Assembly (NCBI RefSeq): GCF_037479095.1
Contig: NZ_JBBGZW010000001.1
Coordinates: 992,001-1,056,000, forward strand
DNA from: Pantoea nemavictus
GTDB lineage: Bacteria > Pseudomonadota > Gammaproteobacteria > Enterobacterales > Enterobacteriaceae
Reading direction: 5' to 3'
DNA length: 64,000 bases
Below the pieces are notes generated by a model, which saw only the letters and a program-made list of their open reading frames with translations, had not been told where the DNA came from and ran no database searches. Every line of letters begins with the position of its first letter. The first letter of the stretch is position 1. The translations under genes and the position numbers were made by a program. Below, piece by piece: positions 24,255 through 34,071 of this stretch.

Positions 24255-26828
24255 TTATTGGTCAGCAACAATCACATCGTCTTTAACATCCATTTCAATA
24301 GTTTTACCCGGAACCAAAGCACCAGAGAGAATCTGCTGCGCCAGCGGGTTTTCAATCTGTTGCTGGATTGCACGCTTCAACGGACGCGCACCATAAACCG
24401 GGTCATAACCATTTTCGCCAAGCAGCTTGAGCGCCGCCTCAGAGATATGCAGTTGATAACCGCGCTCCTCGAGACGATGATACAAACGCTGCAGCTGAAT
24501 CTGCGCAATAGATGCAATGTGTTTTTCGCCCAACGGGTGGAAAACTACCATGTCATCTATACGGTTGATAAATTCAGGACGGAAATGCTGTCCAACAACC
24601 GTCATCACCACCTCTTTCATTTCCGGATAATCCAGAGAACCAAAACGTTCCTGAATGAGATCGGAACCGAGGTTCGAAGTCATGATGACTACGGTATTAC
24701 GGAAATCGACCGTACGGCCCTGTCCGTCAGTTAAGCGGCCATCGTCCAGTACTTGCAACAAGATGTTGAACACATCAGGGTGCGCCTTCTCAACCTCATC
24801 CAGTAAAATAACTGAATAAGGACGACGACGTACCGCCTCCGTCAGATAACCGCCCTCTTCGTAACCAACATATCCTGGAGGAGCACCCACCAGACGCGAC
24901 ACCGAGTGTTTTTCCATAAACTCGGACATATCAATGCGTACCATCGCATCGTCACTGTCGAACAGGAAGTTAGCCAGCGCTTTACACAATTCGGTTTTAC
25001 CCACGCCGGTTGGTCCGAGGAACAAGAAGGAACCAATCGGACGGTTTGGATCCGACAAACCTGCACGACTACGACGGATTGCATTCGATACCGCTTCCAC
25101 CGCTTCGTTCTGACCGATCACTCGAGCGTGCAGCTCTTGCTCCATGCGCAGCAACTTCTCACGTTCACCTTCCATCATGCGCGCGACAGGAATACCGGTC
25201 CAACGTGCCAGCACATCGGCAATCTCCACATCCGTCACGCGGTTGCGTAGCAGCTTCATGGTCTTACCTTCAGACTGCGTAGCGATGGCTAACTGTTTTT
25301 CCAGCTCTGGAATTTTACCGTACTGCAGCTCAGACATCTGACCAAGGTCGCCAACACGACGCGCTTGCTCCATCGTCAGGCGTGCTTGCTCCAGCTCTGC
25401 TTTAATGTTCTGCGTGCCGGTTAAGGAGGCTTTTTCCGCTTTCCACTCCTCTTCCAGTTCAGCGTATTCACGCTCTTTCTGATCGAGTTCGCTTTCCAGC
25501 ATTTCCAGGCGCTTCAGGCTGGCGTCATCCGACTCCTTCTTCAGCGCCTGCTGCTCCAGTTTTAACTGGATGATGCGACGCTCCAGACGATCAAGCGACT
25601 CCGGCTTAGAATCCATCTGCAGACGAATGCTGGATGCCGCTTCGTCGATCAGGTCAATCGCTTTATCCGGCAGCTGACGATCGGAAATATAACGATGCGA
25701 CAGCGTTGCCGCAGCCACAATCGCGGGATCGGTGATCTGCACGTGGTGGTGCAGTTCATAACGTTCCTTAAGACCGCGCAGAATTGCGATGGTATCTTCC
25801 ACGCTCGGCTCAGCCACGAATACCTTCTGAAAACGACGTTCCAGCGCGGCATCTTTCTCAATGAACTGACGATACTCATTCAGCGTGGTAGCACCAACGC
25901 AGTGCAGTTCACCGCGCGCCAACGCCGGCTTCAGCATGTTACCCGCATCCATTGCGCCGTCCGCTTTACCGGCGCCAACCATCGTGTGCAACTCGTCGAT
26001 AAACAGGATGACGTTACCTTCCTGTTTCGCCAGGTCGCTAAGCACGCCTTTAAGACGCTCTTCAAATTCACCGCGATATTTGGCACCCGCCACCAGCGAG
26101 CCCATATCTAAAGCCAGTACGCGACGCCCCTTCAGCCCTTCCGGAACTTCACCATTAATGATGCGCTGTGCTAAGCCTTCAGCGATGGCGGTTTTACCTA
26201 CGCCGGGCTCACCAATCAACACCGGGTTGTTTTTGGTACGACGCTGCAACACCTGAATGGTGCGACGGATCTCTTCGTCACGACCAATGACCGGATCAAG
26301 CTTGCCTAGCTCGGCACGCTCTGTAAGGTCAATAGTGTATTTCTTCAATGCCTGACGCTGATCTTCAGCACCTTGATCGTTCACGTTATCTCCTCCCCGT
26401 AATTGGTCGATGGCCTGAGAGAGTTTTTCCGATGTCGCGCCAACTGACTTCAATAGATCAGCCAGTGAGCCACGTGAATCGAGGGCCGCCAAAACAAATA
26501 ATTCGGATGATATAAAGTTATCGCCGCGCTTTTGCGCCAGCTTGTCGCACAGATTAAGCACCCGAATAAGATCGGCGGATGGCTGGACGTCACCATCGGT
26601 ACCTTCTACCTGCGGCAGTCGATTAATTGCTTGTTCGATACTGGTACGCAGACCAGCTACATCGGCACCCGCTGCGCTTAGCAACGGACGCACCGATCCG
26701 CCTTCCTGATTGAGCAACGCGCTCATCATATGAAGGGGTTCAATGAATTGATTGTCATGTCCCAGAGCAAGGGACTGTGCATCGGCAAGAGCCAGTTGAA
26801 ATTTGTTAGTAAGACGATCCAGACGCAT
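24255..26828 (-). CDS. clpB: ATP-dependent disaggregase ClpB
   Basis: ClpB is a hexameric Hsp100 AAA+ machine that pulls apart aggregated proteins together with DnaK. It has 857 residues, the E. coli length. Layout: N-domain (1-145), AAA-1 with Walker [10 protein letters not shown] (~206), a coiled-coil M domain (~410-525, [19 protein letters not shown]), AAA-2 with GPTGVGKTE (~605) and the Clp tail region. GGAGGAA 4 bases before ATG 26828 sets the start; the longer reading from 26840 lies upstream of that site. A heat-shock promoter precedes it. No internal short-form start was checked. Confidence 0.98.
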   Translation of the reverse strand: MRLDRLTNKFQLALADAQSLALGHDNQFIEPLHMMSALLNQEGGSVRPLLSAAGADVAGLRTSIEQAINRLPQVEGTDGDVQPSADLIRVLNLCDKLAQKRGDNFISSELFVLAALDSRGSLADLLKSVGATSEKLSQAIDQLRGGDNVNDQGAEDQRQALKKYTIDLTERAELGKLDPVIGRDEEIRRTIQVLQRRTKNNPVLIGEPGVGKTAIAEGLAQRIINGEVPEGLKGRRVLALDMGSLVAGAKYRGEFEERLKGVLSDLAKQEGNVILFIDELHTMVGAGKADGAMDAGNMLKPALARGELHCVGATTLNEYRQFIEKDAALERRFQKVFVAEPSVEDTIAILRGLKERYELHHHVQITDPAIVAAATLSHRYISDRQLPDKAIDLIDEAASSIRLQMDSKPESLDRLERRIIQLKLEQQALKKESDDASLKRLEMLESELDQKEREYAELEEEWKAEKASLTGTQNIKAELEQARLTMEQARRVGDLGQMSELQYGKIPELEKQLAIATQSEGKTMKLLRNRVTDVEIADVLARWTGIPVARMMEGEREKLLRMEQELHARVIGQNEAVEAVSNAIRRSRAGLSDPNRPIGSFLFLGPTGVGKTELCKALANFLFDSDDAMVRIDMSEFMEKHSVSRLVGAPPGYVGYEEGGYLTEAVRRRPYSVILLDEVEKAHPDVFNILLQVLDDGRLTDGQGRTVDFRNTVVIMTSNLGSDLIQERFGSLDYPEMKEVVMTVVGQHFRPEFINRIDDMVVFHPLGEKHIASIAQIQLQRLYHRLEERGYQLHISEAALKLLGENGYDPVYGARPLKRAIQQQIENPLAQQILSGALVPGKTIEMDVKDDVIVADQ

Positions 26829-26865
26829 AATTCCTCCCATTACAGGTCAAAATGCTACTGGAGAT

Positions 26866-26895
26866 TAAATGAGGTCATCCCTCAAATTTTTCAAG
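26866..26895 (-). promoter_or_regulatory. Sigma-32 heat-shock promoter of clpB
   Basis: On the minus strand, -35 CTTGAAA (26895-26889), 14 bp spacer, -10 CCTCATTTA (26874-26866). This matches CTTGAAA-N(11-15)-CCCCATnTA closely and sits ~38 bp upstream of the start codon. Confidence 0.85.
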
Positions 26896-26954
26896 GTTAA
26901 TGACCTGAGTTGTGAGCAAAAAATACGCTAACTGGACCGTCTTGTGGCGTAAGG

Positions 26955-27683
26955 TTATCTCAGCCAAATCAAAGTTGCCATACGCCCGGTGATGCCGTCG
27001 CGCCGGAAGGAGAAAAAATCATCACGTTCATGGAAGGTACAACGCGTTGAACCACTTATGGAGTGCACGCCGGCGGCCTGCAGACGCTGGCGTGCCAGCA
27101 TCCAAATATCGGCAAAATATTTGCTACCCACCGGGCGAAAAGCCTCTTCAGCTTGTTCGGAGTGAGCCATAAATGCCGATTTGACCTCTGGCCCAACTTC
27201 GAATGCCTGCGGACCAATTGCCGGGCCAAGCCAGGCATGGATGTCATTCGCCGAACAATGAAACTGCGATAAGGTCTGTTCCAGCACGCCATTACAGAGT
27301 CCGCGCCAGCCAGCATGTGCCGCTGCTACTTCACTGCCATCTCTGCTGCAAAACAGCACCGGCAAGCAATCCGCCGTCATCACTGCGCAAACCACCCCGT
27401 TTTCACGCGTAATTGCAGCATCCGCAGGAGGTAGCGTCTCCGTTGAAGGTAAACGCGCGACGACCTGACCATGGATTTGATTTAGCCATTGCGGCATCGC
27501 CGGTAACGCCAGCTGCTCAACTAAACGTTGCCGATTAAGCGCAACATGCTCTGCAAGGTCGCCGACGTGTCCACCAAGATTCAGCGAATCCCATGGTGCA
27601 TGGCTTAAACCGCCAAAACGTGTGGTGGAACATGCCCGAACACGCTGCGGTGCAGGCCAGTCCGGGATGATCCATTCACTCAT
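26955..27683 (-). CDS. pgeF: Purine nucleoside phosphorylase-like PgeF (YfiH), peptidoglycan editing factor
   Basis: This is a multi-copper-oxidase-fold (DUF152/YfiH) protein. In E. coli it is reported to remove mis-incorporated L-Ser from UDP-MurNAc, and relatives act on purine nucleosides. The 242-residue protein holds the zinc-binding His/Cys/His set in NQIHGQ, MTADCLPVLFC and AAAHAGWRGLC. Start ATG 27683 overlaps the rluD stop (ATGA), so it is translationally coupled. An in-frame ATG two codons upstream is possible but lies inside rluD. Confidence 0.93.
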   Translation of the reverse strand: MSEWIIPDWPAPQRVRACSTTRFGGLSHAPWDSLNLGGHVGDLAEHVALNRQRLVEQLALPAMPQWLNQIHGQVVARLPSTETLPPADAAITRENGVVCAVMTADCLPVLFCSRDGSEVAAAHAGWRGLCNGVLEQTLSQFHCSANDIHAWLGPAIGPQAFEVGPEVKSAFMAHSEQAEEAFRPVGSKYFADIWMLARQRLQAAGVHSISGSTRCTFHERDDFFSFRRDGITGRMATLIWLR

Positions 27684-28660
27684 AGCCAATCCATCTGATC
27701 GCGGAACTCATGGGTATCGGCTTTCAGGGCATCAATCAAATCCACCATATCCTGCGGCAATGGCGCATGCCATTCCATCTCGATACCGGTAATCGGATGA
27801 TAAAGACGTAACATTGTGGCGTGCAGCGCCTGACGATCAAAACCGCGCAGCGTATTGATGAAGGCTTCAGAGGCACCTTTTGGTGGACGTGGACGGCCAC
27901 CGTACAACGGATCACCCACCAGCGGATGGTTGATATGCGCCATATGCACACGAATCTGATGCGTACGGCCGGTTTCCAGGCGCAAACGTAAACGCGTATG
28001 GGCACGGAAGTGTTCCATAATGCGATAGTGCGTGGTTGCCGGTTTACCCATTGGATGTACTGCCATGTGCGTGCGTTTAGTTGAGTGGCGCGCCATTGGC
28101 TGATCCACCGTACCGCCTGCGGTCATGGTACCGATGGCTACCGCTTCATATTCACGCGTAATTTCACGCAGCTGCAGCGTTTCAACCAGGTGAGTTTGTG
28201 CAGGCACGGTTTTCGCAACCACCATCAAACCGGTGGTATCTTTATCCAGACGATGAACAATACCTGCACGAGGTACGTCAACGATCGGTGGATAATGATA
28301 AAGCAGTGCGTTAAGCACCGTGCCGTCAGGATTACCGGCGCCTGGATGTACCACCAGACCACGCGGCTTGTTGATCACCAGAATATCGTCATCTTCATAA
28401 ACGATGTTTAAGGGGATATTTTGCGCTTCCCAGCGTTGCTCTTCTTCGATCTCAGCATCGATCGCGACATGCTCACCGCCAAAAACTTTTTCTTTTGGTT
28501 TATCGATGATGGTGCCGTTTACGCTGACTCGACGCTCGAGAATCCACTCTTTTATACGAGAACGTGAATAATCAGGGAACAATTCTGCCAAAGTCTGATC
28601 TAAGCGTTGTCCAAGTTGTGCTTCGGACACCGTTGCGGTGAGTTGAACTTGTTGTGCCAT
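27680..28660 (-). CDS. rluD: 23S rRNA pseudouridine(1911/1915/1917) synthase RluD
   Basis: RluD makes the three pseudouridines of helix 69 of 23S rRNA, needed for normal subunit assembly and termination. It is 326 residues, like E. coli. An N-terminal S4 domain (~18-75) is followed by the catalytic domain with the RluA-type motif HRLDKDTTGL, catalytic D139. Overlap with pgeF by 4 bases indicates an operon. The start is divergent from bamD, with ~130 bp between them. Confidence 0.97.
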   Translation of the reverse strand: MAQQVQLTATVSEAQLGQRLDQTLAELFPDYSRSRIKEWILERRVSVNGTIIDKPKEKVFGGEHVAIDAEIEEEQRWEAQNIPLNIVYEDDDILVINKPRGLVVHPGAGNPDGTVLNALLYHYPPIVDVPRAGIVHRLDKDTTGLMVVAKTVPAQTHLVETLQLREITREYEAVAIGTMTAGGTVDQPMARHSTKRTHMAVHPMGKPATTHYRIMEHFRAHTRLRLRLETGRTHQIRVHMAHINHPLVGDPLYGGRPRPPKGASEAFINTLRGFDRQALHATMLRLYHPITGIEMEWHAPLPQDMVDLIDALKADTHEFRDQMDWL

Positions 28661-28790
28661 ATACAGCTTCTTCGTTAACGTTGGGTTTTCACGGCGATGC
28701 CGTTTAATATAATGTGCTATCGTACCTAGCCATAATTGGGAGCTATACGGACAGCTTCTGCTATAACACTTTGAGGATAATCATTTCGTC

Positions 28791-29531
28791 ATGACGCGTA
28801 TGAAACATCTGGTGGCTGCTGCCACACTGAGCCTGAGCCTGGCGCTTGTGGGCTGTTCCGGCTCATCGGATCCCGTCCCGGACAGCCCGCCGTCTGAAAT
28901 TTACGCCACGGCTCAGCAAAAGCTGCAGGACGGTAACTTTAAAGCGGCGATTAAGCAACTGGAAGCACTGGACAACCGCTATCCGTTTGGTCCTTACTCG
29001 CAGCAAGTACAGCTGGATTTGATCTACGCGTATTACAAAAATGCCGATCTGCCACTGGCGCAAGCCGCTATTTCACGCTTTATGCGTCTGAATCCAACCC
29101 ATCCGAACGTCGACTATGTCATCTATATGAAAGGTCTCACGGATATGGCGCTGGATGATTCAGCATTGCAGGGCTTCTTCGGTATCGATCGTTCCGATCG
29201 CGATCCGACGCACGCTCGTGATGCTTTCCGTGACTTCTCGCAGCTACTGCGCGGTTATCCAAACAGCCAATATGCTGCGGATGCGCAGAAACGTTTGGCG
29301 TTCCTGAAAGAACGTCTGGCGAAGTATGAACTCTCGGTGGCGCAATTCTATACCAAGCGCGGTGCGTATGTCGCTGTAGTTAATCGTGTGGAAACGATGA
29401 TGAAGGATTATCCGGACACCGAGGCAACTCATGAAGCGTTGCCGTTGATGGAAAATGCTTACCGTCAGCTTCAGTTAACGACTGAAGCCGATAAAGTGGC
29501 GAAAATCATTGCGGCTAATAATCAATCCTGA
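28791..29531 (+). CDS. bamD: Outer-membrane protein assembly lipoprotein BamD
   Basis: BamD is the essential lipoprotein of the BAM complex that folds beta-barrel proteins into the outer membrane. The 246-residue protein has a lipobox (ALVGC, C22) and five TPR-like repeats. The strongly conserved [24 protein letters not shown] and [14 protein letters not shown] segments are present. GAGGATAATC lies ~15 bases before the ATG. A terminator follows at 29546. Confidence 0.97.
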   Translation: MTRMKHLVAAATLSLSLALVGCSGSSDPVPDSPPSEIYATAQQKLQDGNFKAAIKQLEALDNRYPFGPYSQQVQLDLIYAYYKNADLPLAQAAISRFMRLNPTHPNVDYVIYMKGLTDMALDDSALQGFFGIDRSDRDPTHARDAFRDFSQLLRGYPNSQYAADAQKRLAFLKERLAKYELSVAQFYTKRGAYVAVVNRVETMMKDYPDTEATHEALPLMENAYRQLQLTTEADKVAKIIAANNQS

Positions 29532-29545
29532 TTATTACACCCACA

Positions 29546-29577
29546 AAAAAAGCAGCCCGCGCGGCTGCTTTTTTTAT
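29546..29577 (+). terminator. bamD terminator
   Basis: AGCAGCC-CGC-GCGGCTGCT with A-rich left arm and TTTTTTT on the right, 15 bases past the bamD stop. Confidence 0.9.
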
Positions 29578-29727
29578 GTCATTTTTTGGTTAACTCAATA
29601 ATTTTATAGATTTATCGCTAATGTTATCCATTCAATAATGCGCCCTTCTCCGCTCATCTTCAAGAGTTACCCGCCACTTTCCCGGCCTTTCTCACAATTA
29701 AGCGGCATTGACAAAATGTGACATTTC

Positions 29728-29771
29728 AATGTGATCTAGATCACACATTTTCTTAATATCCGCGGTATGCT
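29728..29771 (+). promoter_or_regulatory. CRP site and promoter of raiA
   Basis: A perfect CRP core TGTGATCTAGATCACA lies at 29730-29745. A -10-like TATGCT at 29766-29771 places a start near 29778, so CRP would be centred at about -41, the class II activator position. This predicts cAMP-dependent expression of the ribosome-hibernation factor in poor carbon conditions. Confidence 0.8.
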
Positions 29772-29808
29772 GGTCCTACCCAGACGGAAATGACAGAGAG
29801 GTTTAACT

Positions 29809-30135
29809 ATGATTCTGAACATTACCAGCAAACAAATGGAAATCACCGAGGCTATCCGTAATCACGTTGAAGAGCGTCTCGCCAAGCTGGAAAAATGGCA
29901 AACACATCTGATAAACCCTCACATTGTGTTATCGAAAGAGCCGAAGGAGTTTGTGGCAGATGCCACCATTAATACGCCTAACGGAACGCTGGTTGCCAGC
30001 GCGAAACATGATGATATGTATACGGCCATCAATGACTTGATTGCCAAGCTGGAGCGACAACTCAATAAAGCGCAACATAAACCCGAAGCCCGTCGCGCCA
30101 ACAGCAGTGTGAAAGATTTCATGCCAACGGAATAA
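29809..30135 (+). CDS. raiA: Ribosome hibernation factor RaiA (pY, YfiA)
   Basis: RaiA binds the 30S A and P sites and keeps 70S ribosomes idle in cold shock and stationary phase, opposing HPF-driven dimerisation. The 108-residue protein reads [24 protein letters not shown] and [23 protein letters not shown], the beta-alpha fold of the family. Its acidic C-terminal tail is shorter than in E. coli (113 residues). GAGAGG lies ~9 bases upstream of the ATG. Confidence 0.95.
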   Translation: MILNITSKQMEITEAIRNHVEERLAKLEKWQTHLINPHIVLSKEPKEFVADATINTPNGTLVASAKHDDMYTAINDLIAKLERQLNKAQHKPEARRANSSVKDFMPTE

Positions 30136-30150
30136 ACATACATCTTCAGT

Positions 30151-30176
30151 AACGCGCCTTCGGGCGCGTTTTTTAT
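30151..30176 (+). terminator. raiA terminator
   Basis: AACGCGCC-TTCG-GGCGCGTT then TTTT. Its end touches the pheA -35 box. Confidence 0.9.
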
Positions 30177-30204
30177 TGACAGCTTTAAATCACTGCGGTT
30201 ACTC
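30176..30204 (+). promoter_or_regulatory. pheLA promoter
   Basis: -35 TTGACA (30176-30181), 17 bp spacer, weak -10 TTACTC (30199-30204), placed ~30 bp before pheL. The -35 matches E. coli pheA; the -10 is poorer. Confidence 0.6.
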
Positions 30205-30232
30205 TCAAACCACCTCATCTATGGAAACAACC

Positions 30233-30280
30233 ATGAAACATCTACCGTTCTTCTTCGCATTCTTTTTTACCTTCCCCTGA
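30233..30280 (+). CDS. pheL: pheA leader peptide
   Basis: Fifteen codons, MKHLPFFFAFFFTFP, with seven Phe codons. It differs from the E. coli leader peptide by one residue (Leu for Ile). Ribosome stalling at the Phe codons when charged tRNA-Phe is scarce lets the downstream antiterminator form. Confidence 0.97.
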   Translation: MKHLPFFFAFFFTFP

Positions 30281-30327
30281 TTGGGAGGCGATTCGTCATG
30301 TGAAAATGAATGCGAAGACGAACAACA

Positions 30328-30355
30328 AAGCCTCCCAAATGGGAGGCTTTTTTAT
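30328..30355 (+). terminator. pheA attenuator
   Basis: AAGCCTCCC-AAAT-GGGAGGCTT with TTTTTA, upstream of pheA. The segment TGGGAGGCGATTCGTC (30281-30297) can pair with the left arm and the preceding GACGAAC to form the antiterminator. This is classical phenylalanine attenuation. Confidence 0.93.
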
Positions 30356-30378
30356 TGGACATTTTACAGGTGAGCCCT

Positions 30379-31542
30379 ATGAATCCCGAAAATCCACTAC
30401 TGGCGTTACGCGACAAAATCAGCGCAGTTGATGAAAAACTATTAGCGCTATTGTCGGAGCGTCGCACCCTGGCCGTTGAAGTCGCACAAGCCAAACTTGC
30501 CACACATCGCCCTATTCGCGACGTTGAACGTGAACGTGCTTTACTGGAAAACCTGATTTCTCTGGGTAAAAAACATCAGCTTGATGCGCACTATATTACC
30601 CGCTTATTCCAACTGGTAATTGAAGATTCCGTTCTTACCCAACAGGCTTTACTGCAGAAAAACCTTAATCATCCACATGCGCACGCTCCGCGTATTGCAT
30701 TCCTGGGCCCGAAAGGTTCTTACTCGCATCTTGCAGCGCGTAAATATGCCACACGTCACTTTGACTCCATGGTGGAGATCGGCTGCCTGAAGTTTCATGA
30801 CATCATTCATCAGGTGGAAAGTGGTCAGGCGGATTACGCGGTGATGCCCATCGAAAATACCAGCTCTGGCTCTATCAACGACGTTTACGATCTGCTCCAG
30901 CAAACCACTTTATCAATTGTTGGCGAACTGACCATTCCCATTGAGCACTGTGTATTGGTAAATGGCACCACCGATCTGCAGCAGATAGAAACGGTTTACA
31001 GCCATCCACAGCCGTTCCAGCAATGCAGCCAATTTATTAATCGCTTCCCGCAGTGGAAAATTGAATACACCGAAAGTACTGCTGCTGCGATGGAAAAGGT
31101 TGCAGCGTTGAATTCACCGAAGGTTGCCGCATTAGGCAGTGAAGCGGGCGGTGAACTGTATGGATTGCAGGTTTTAGAGCGTAATCTGGCCAATCAACAG
31201 CAGAACCATACGCGTTTCATCGTGCTGGCTCGTAAAGCGATTGAAGTATCCAATCAGGTACCGGCGAAAACTACGCTGATTATGGCGACTGGCCAACAAG
31301 CCGGTGCACTGGTTGAAGCACTGATGGTGCTACGCAATCATGGTCTGATTATGAGCAAACTGGAGAACCGCCCAATTAACGGTAATCCATGGGAAGAGAT
31401 GTTTTACATTGATGTGCAGGGCAATCTGCAATCTGAAAGTATGCAGTTAGCGTTGGCTGAGTTAAGCGGCTTAACCCGTTCATTAAAAGTACTCGGCTGT
31501 TATCCGGGCGAGAATGTGGTGCCAGTAGAACCACGTCTCTAA
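30379..31542 (+). CDS. pheA: Bifunctional chorismate mutase/prephenate dehydratase
   Basis: PheA converts chorismate to prephenate and on to phenylpyruvate, the branch to phenylalanine. The protein is 387 residues. Chorismate mutase occupies 1-~100 ([23 protein letters not shown]), the dehydratase ~105-285 ([36 protein letters not shown]) and an ACT regulatory domain ~300-387 with the GALVEAL motif. The second Phe-binding motif reads ENRP (329-332) where E. coli has ESRP. The start at 30379 gives the family N-terminus; the longer frame from 30310 runs through the attenuator and is rejected. Confidence 0.97.
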   Translation: MNPENPLLALRDKISAVDEKLLALLSERRTLAVEVAQAKLATHRPIRDVERERALLENLISLGKKHQLDAHYITRLFQLVIEDSVLTQQALLQKNLNHPHAHAPRIAFLGPKGSYSHLAARKYATRHFDSMVEIGCLKFHDIIHQVESGQADYAVMPIENTSSGSINDVYDLLQQTTLSIVGELTIPIEHCVLVNGTTDLQQIETVYSHPQPFQQCSQFINRFPQWKIEYTESTAAAMEKVAALNSPKVAALGSEAGGELYGLQVLERNLANQQQNHTRFIVLARKAIEVSNQVPAKTTLIMATGQQAGALVEALMVLRNHGLIMSKLENRPINGNPWEEMFYIDVQGNLQSESMQLALAELSGLTRSLKVLGCYPGENVVPVEPRL

Positions 31543-31543
31543 G

Positions 31544-31576
31544 TAAAAAAGGCATCCATCTGGATGCCTTCTGTTT
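31544..31576. terminator. Bidirectional terminator between pheA and tyrA
   Basis: AAGGCATCCA-TC-TGGATGCCTT with AAAAAA on the left and CTGTTTT on the right, between two converging stop codons. Confidence 0.85.
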
Positions 31577-32697
31577 TACTGACGGCTGTCGTTAGCCGAT
31601 CGCAGCATGCTTCTACTTTCAACCAGGAAACGCTTAGCGTAATCACCAAACCAATGCTCGACACGCTGGAAGCTGTCGATGAAAGCTTGTTTATCGCCTT
31701 GCTCCAACAGTTTGATGGCATCGCCAAAGCGCTGATAGTAACGTTTAATCAGTGCCAGATTGCTCTCAGAAGACATAATAATGTCAGCATAAAGCTGCGG
31801 ATCCTGTGCAAACAGACGTCCAACCATTGCCAATTCGAGGCGATAGATGGGCGAAGACAGCGCTAATAGCTGATCCAGATTGACGTTCTCTTCGGCCAGA
31901 TGCAGGCCATAAGCGAAGGTCGCAAAGTGACGCAACGCCTGGATAAACGCCATATTCTGATCATGCTCGACCGCACTGATGCGGTGTAAACGCGCGCCCC
32001 AGACCTGAATCTGCTCAAGAAACCACTGATACGCCTCCGGCTGGCGACCATCACACCAAACCACAACCTGCTTCGCCAGGCTGCCGCTATCCGGACCAAA
32101 CATCGGATGCAGGCCAAGTACCGGCCCAGTGTGCGCGGCAAGCATGGCCTGCAACGGCCGATTTTTCACCGAGGCCAAATCGACTAGAATGCAGTCTTCT
32201 GGCAACTTCGGTAATTCACCGATAATTTGTTCTGTGAGATGGATCGGCACACTGATGATCACCATGCCTGCATCTCGCAGCAACGCGTCTGATCGATCCC
32301 AATCGCCTTTGTCCAGAATGCGCACCTGATAACCAGACAGCGTAAGCATCTTTTCGAACAGACGTCCCATCTGGCCACGACCACCGACGATCACCACTGG
32401 ACGCAATGTTGGGCAGAGTGTTTTGAAGCCTTTATCATTCTCATGCGCGTAGGATTCGCGCATTAAACGACGCAGCACATCTTCAATCAAATCCGGCGAT
32501 ACGCCGAGTGCCTCAGCTTCCTGACGGCGTGAAGCCAACATGCTAGCCTCACGCTCAGGAACATAGATTGGCAAACCGTAGCGGCTTTTGACTTCCCCTA
32601 CTTCGGCAACCAGCTCTAGTCTTTTTGCCAGTAAGCCAAGCAGGGCTTTATCTACTTCATCAATTTGATCGCGTAGCGCGGTCAGTTCAGCCACCAT
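31576..32697 (-). CDS. tyrA: Bifunctional chorismate mutase/prephenate dehydrogenase
   Basis: TyrA makes prephenate and oxidises it to 4-hydroxyphenylpyruvate, the tyrosine branch, and is inhibited by tyrosine. It has 373 residues, the E. coli length. Chorismate mutase is at 1-~90 ([23 protein letters not shown]). The NAD-binding Rossmann domain starts at [18 protein letters not shown] (~103). HPMFGPD carries the conserved active-site His region. It starts 6 bases after aroF, so aroF-tyrA is a TyrR-controlled operon. Confidence 0.97.
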   Translation of the reverse strand: MVAELTALRDQIDEVDKALLGLLAKRLELVAEVGEVKSRYGLPIYVPEREASMLASRRQEAEALGVSPDLIEDVLRRLMRESYAHENDKGFKTLCPTLRPVVIVGGRGQMGRLFEKMLTLSGYQVRILDKGDWDRSDALLRDAGMVIISVPIHLTEQIIGELPKLPEDCILVDLASVKNRPLQAMLAAHTGPVLGLHPMFGPDSGSLAKQVVVWCDGRQPEAYQWFLEQIQVWGARLHRISAVEHDQNMAFIQALRHFATFAYGLHLAEENVNLDQLLALSSPIYRLELAMVGRLFAQDPQLYADIIMSSESNLALIKRYYQRFGDAIKLLEQGDKQAFIDSFQRVEHWFGDYAKRFLVESRSMLRSANDSRQ

Positions 32698-32703
32698 GAC
32701 TCA

Positions 32704-33783
32704 TTACACCTCGTGTGACAGACGCGCCGACAGCACTCCCTGCAGATCCTGATGGATTTCACGCAGCAAGGTTTCAGTGGTTTCCCAGTTAATGCAGGCA
32801 TCAGTGACGGACACACCGTATTTCATGTCACTGCGTGGCTGCTCGGAAGACTGGTTACCTTCATGAATATTGCTTTCCAGCATCAGGCCAATGATGGAAC
32901 GGTTGCCATCTTTAATCTGCGCGATAGCCGATTCGGCTACGCCAGGCTGGCGGCGATAGTCTTTGTTAGAATTACCATGGCTGCAATCTATCATTAAGGC
33001 CGGACGCAGTCCCGCTTTCAGCATCTCTTTTTCACACTGAGCGACATCTTCTGGGCCATAGTTTGGCGCTTTTCCGCCGCGCAGAATCACGTGTCCGTCA
33101 GGATTACCCTGCGTTTGCAACAGACAAACCTGCCCGGCCTGGTTGATACCGACAAAACGGTGCGGCATCGCGGCGGCGCGCATCGCATTAATAGCGGTAC
33201 CGAGGCTGCCATCCGTGCCATTTTTAAAGCCAACTGGCATAGAAAGGCCCGATGCCATCTCTCGGTGGGTTTGTGATTCGGTGGTACGCGCACCGATAGC
33301 CGACCAGCTGAACAGATCGCCAAGATATTGCGGGCTGTTTGGATCCAGCGCTTCAGTCGCCAACGGTAAACCCATTTCCACCAGATTAACCAGCAGCTGA
33401 CGCGCAATGTGAAGCCCGGCTTCCATATCAAACGAGTTATTCATATAAGGATCGTTGATTAACCCCTTCCAGCCGACGGTGGTACGAGGTTTTTCAAAAT
33501 AAACGCGCATAACGATGTACAGCTGATCCTTCAACTGTGCAGAGAGAGATTGCAACTGACGGGCATAGGCAAGTGCAGCTTCGGTATCGTGAATCGAACA
33601 AGGACCACAAACCACCAACAGGCGCGGATCGCGGCCCGCAATAATGTCAGCAATGGTTTGGCGAGAAGACGCAATTTGCGCTTCCTGCGCCGCAGTGAGC
33701 GGGAATTTTGCTTTCAGCTCTTGCGGAGTGATTAAAATCTGTTCGTCGGCGATATGCACATTGTTCAGCGCGTCTTTTTGCAT
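32704..33783 (-). CDS. aroF: DAHP synthase, tyrosine-sensitive
   Basis: AroF condenses phosphoenolpyruvate and erythrose 4-phosphate, the first committed step of the shikimate pathway. The 359-residue protein begins MQKDALNNVHIADEQ and keeps the family motifs RLLVVCGPCSIHD, KPRTTVGWKGLINDP and MIDCSHGNSNKDYRRQP. The N-terminus, neighbour tyrA and upstream TyrR boxes identify it as the Tyr-sensitive isoenzyme rather than AroG or AroH. The C-terminal tail is slightly longer than in E. coli (356). Confidence 0.96.
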   Translation of the reverse strand: MQKDALNNVHIADEQILITPQELKAKFPLTAAQEAQIASSRQTIADIIAGRDPRLLVVCGPCSIHDTEAALAYARQLQSLSAQLKDQLYIVMRVYFEKPRTTVGWKGLINDPYMNNSFDMEAGLHIARQLLVNLVEMGLPLATEALDPNSPQYLGDLFSWSAIGARTTESQTHREMASGLSMPVGFKNGTDGSLGTAINAMRAAAMPHRFVGINQAGQVCLLQTQGNPDGHVILRGGKAPNYGPEDVAQCEKEMLKAGLRPALMIDCSHGNSNKDYRRQPGVAESAIAQIKDGNRSIIGLMLESNIHEGNQSSEQPRSDMKYGVSVTDACINWETTETLLREIHQDLQGVLSARLSHEV

Positions 33784-33856
33784 GATTGCGATCCTTTTTT
33801 ACTCGTTTATGCGGTTTGGGATCCTCACTGAGGATGGCGCTCACTTTATCACACTC

Positions 33857-33896
33857 TGTACATCATGCAATCCATATATGTACAGTTTTGTTACCA
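33857..33896 (-). promoter_or_regulatory. Two adjacent TyrR boxes upstream of aroF
   Basis: Two candidates TGTACATCATGCAATCCA (33857-33874) and TGTACAGTTTTGTTACCA (33879-33896) resemble TGTAAA-N6-TTTACA with several mismatches and are spaced 22 bp centre to centre. This mirrors the paired boxes known at E. coli aroF. Tyrosine-dependent repression is inferred. Confidence 0.6.
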
Positions 33897-33973
33897 CCAA
33901 AAATACACAATCATGATTAAATATAAATGATCATATATATCAGCAACATATAAATGCGCGCGCAACTCAGTAA

Positions 33974-33991
33974 TGTAAACCAATGGTTACA
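33974..33991. promoter_or_regulatory. Strong TyrR box between aroF and the GNAT gene
   Basis: TGTAAACCAATGGTTACA matches the palindromic TyrR consensus with one mismatch. It lies ~190 bp from aroF and ~80 bp upstream of the divergent acetyltransferase gene, so it could serve either or both. Confidence 0.7.
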
Positions 33992-34071
33992 CCAATCTTT
34001 TTACCAACTGTATTTATTATTCAACGTGCAGCTAACATTTTGTTATTCTGACATTTTTCAGGAGCCGTACG

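Noticed and set aside
24096..24734. 212-codon plus-strand frame across the rRNA promoter and clpB 3' end
   Set aside because: It overlaps the rRNA P1 promoter, the clpB terminator and clpB coding sequence; no recognisable domain.
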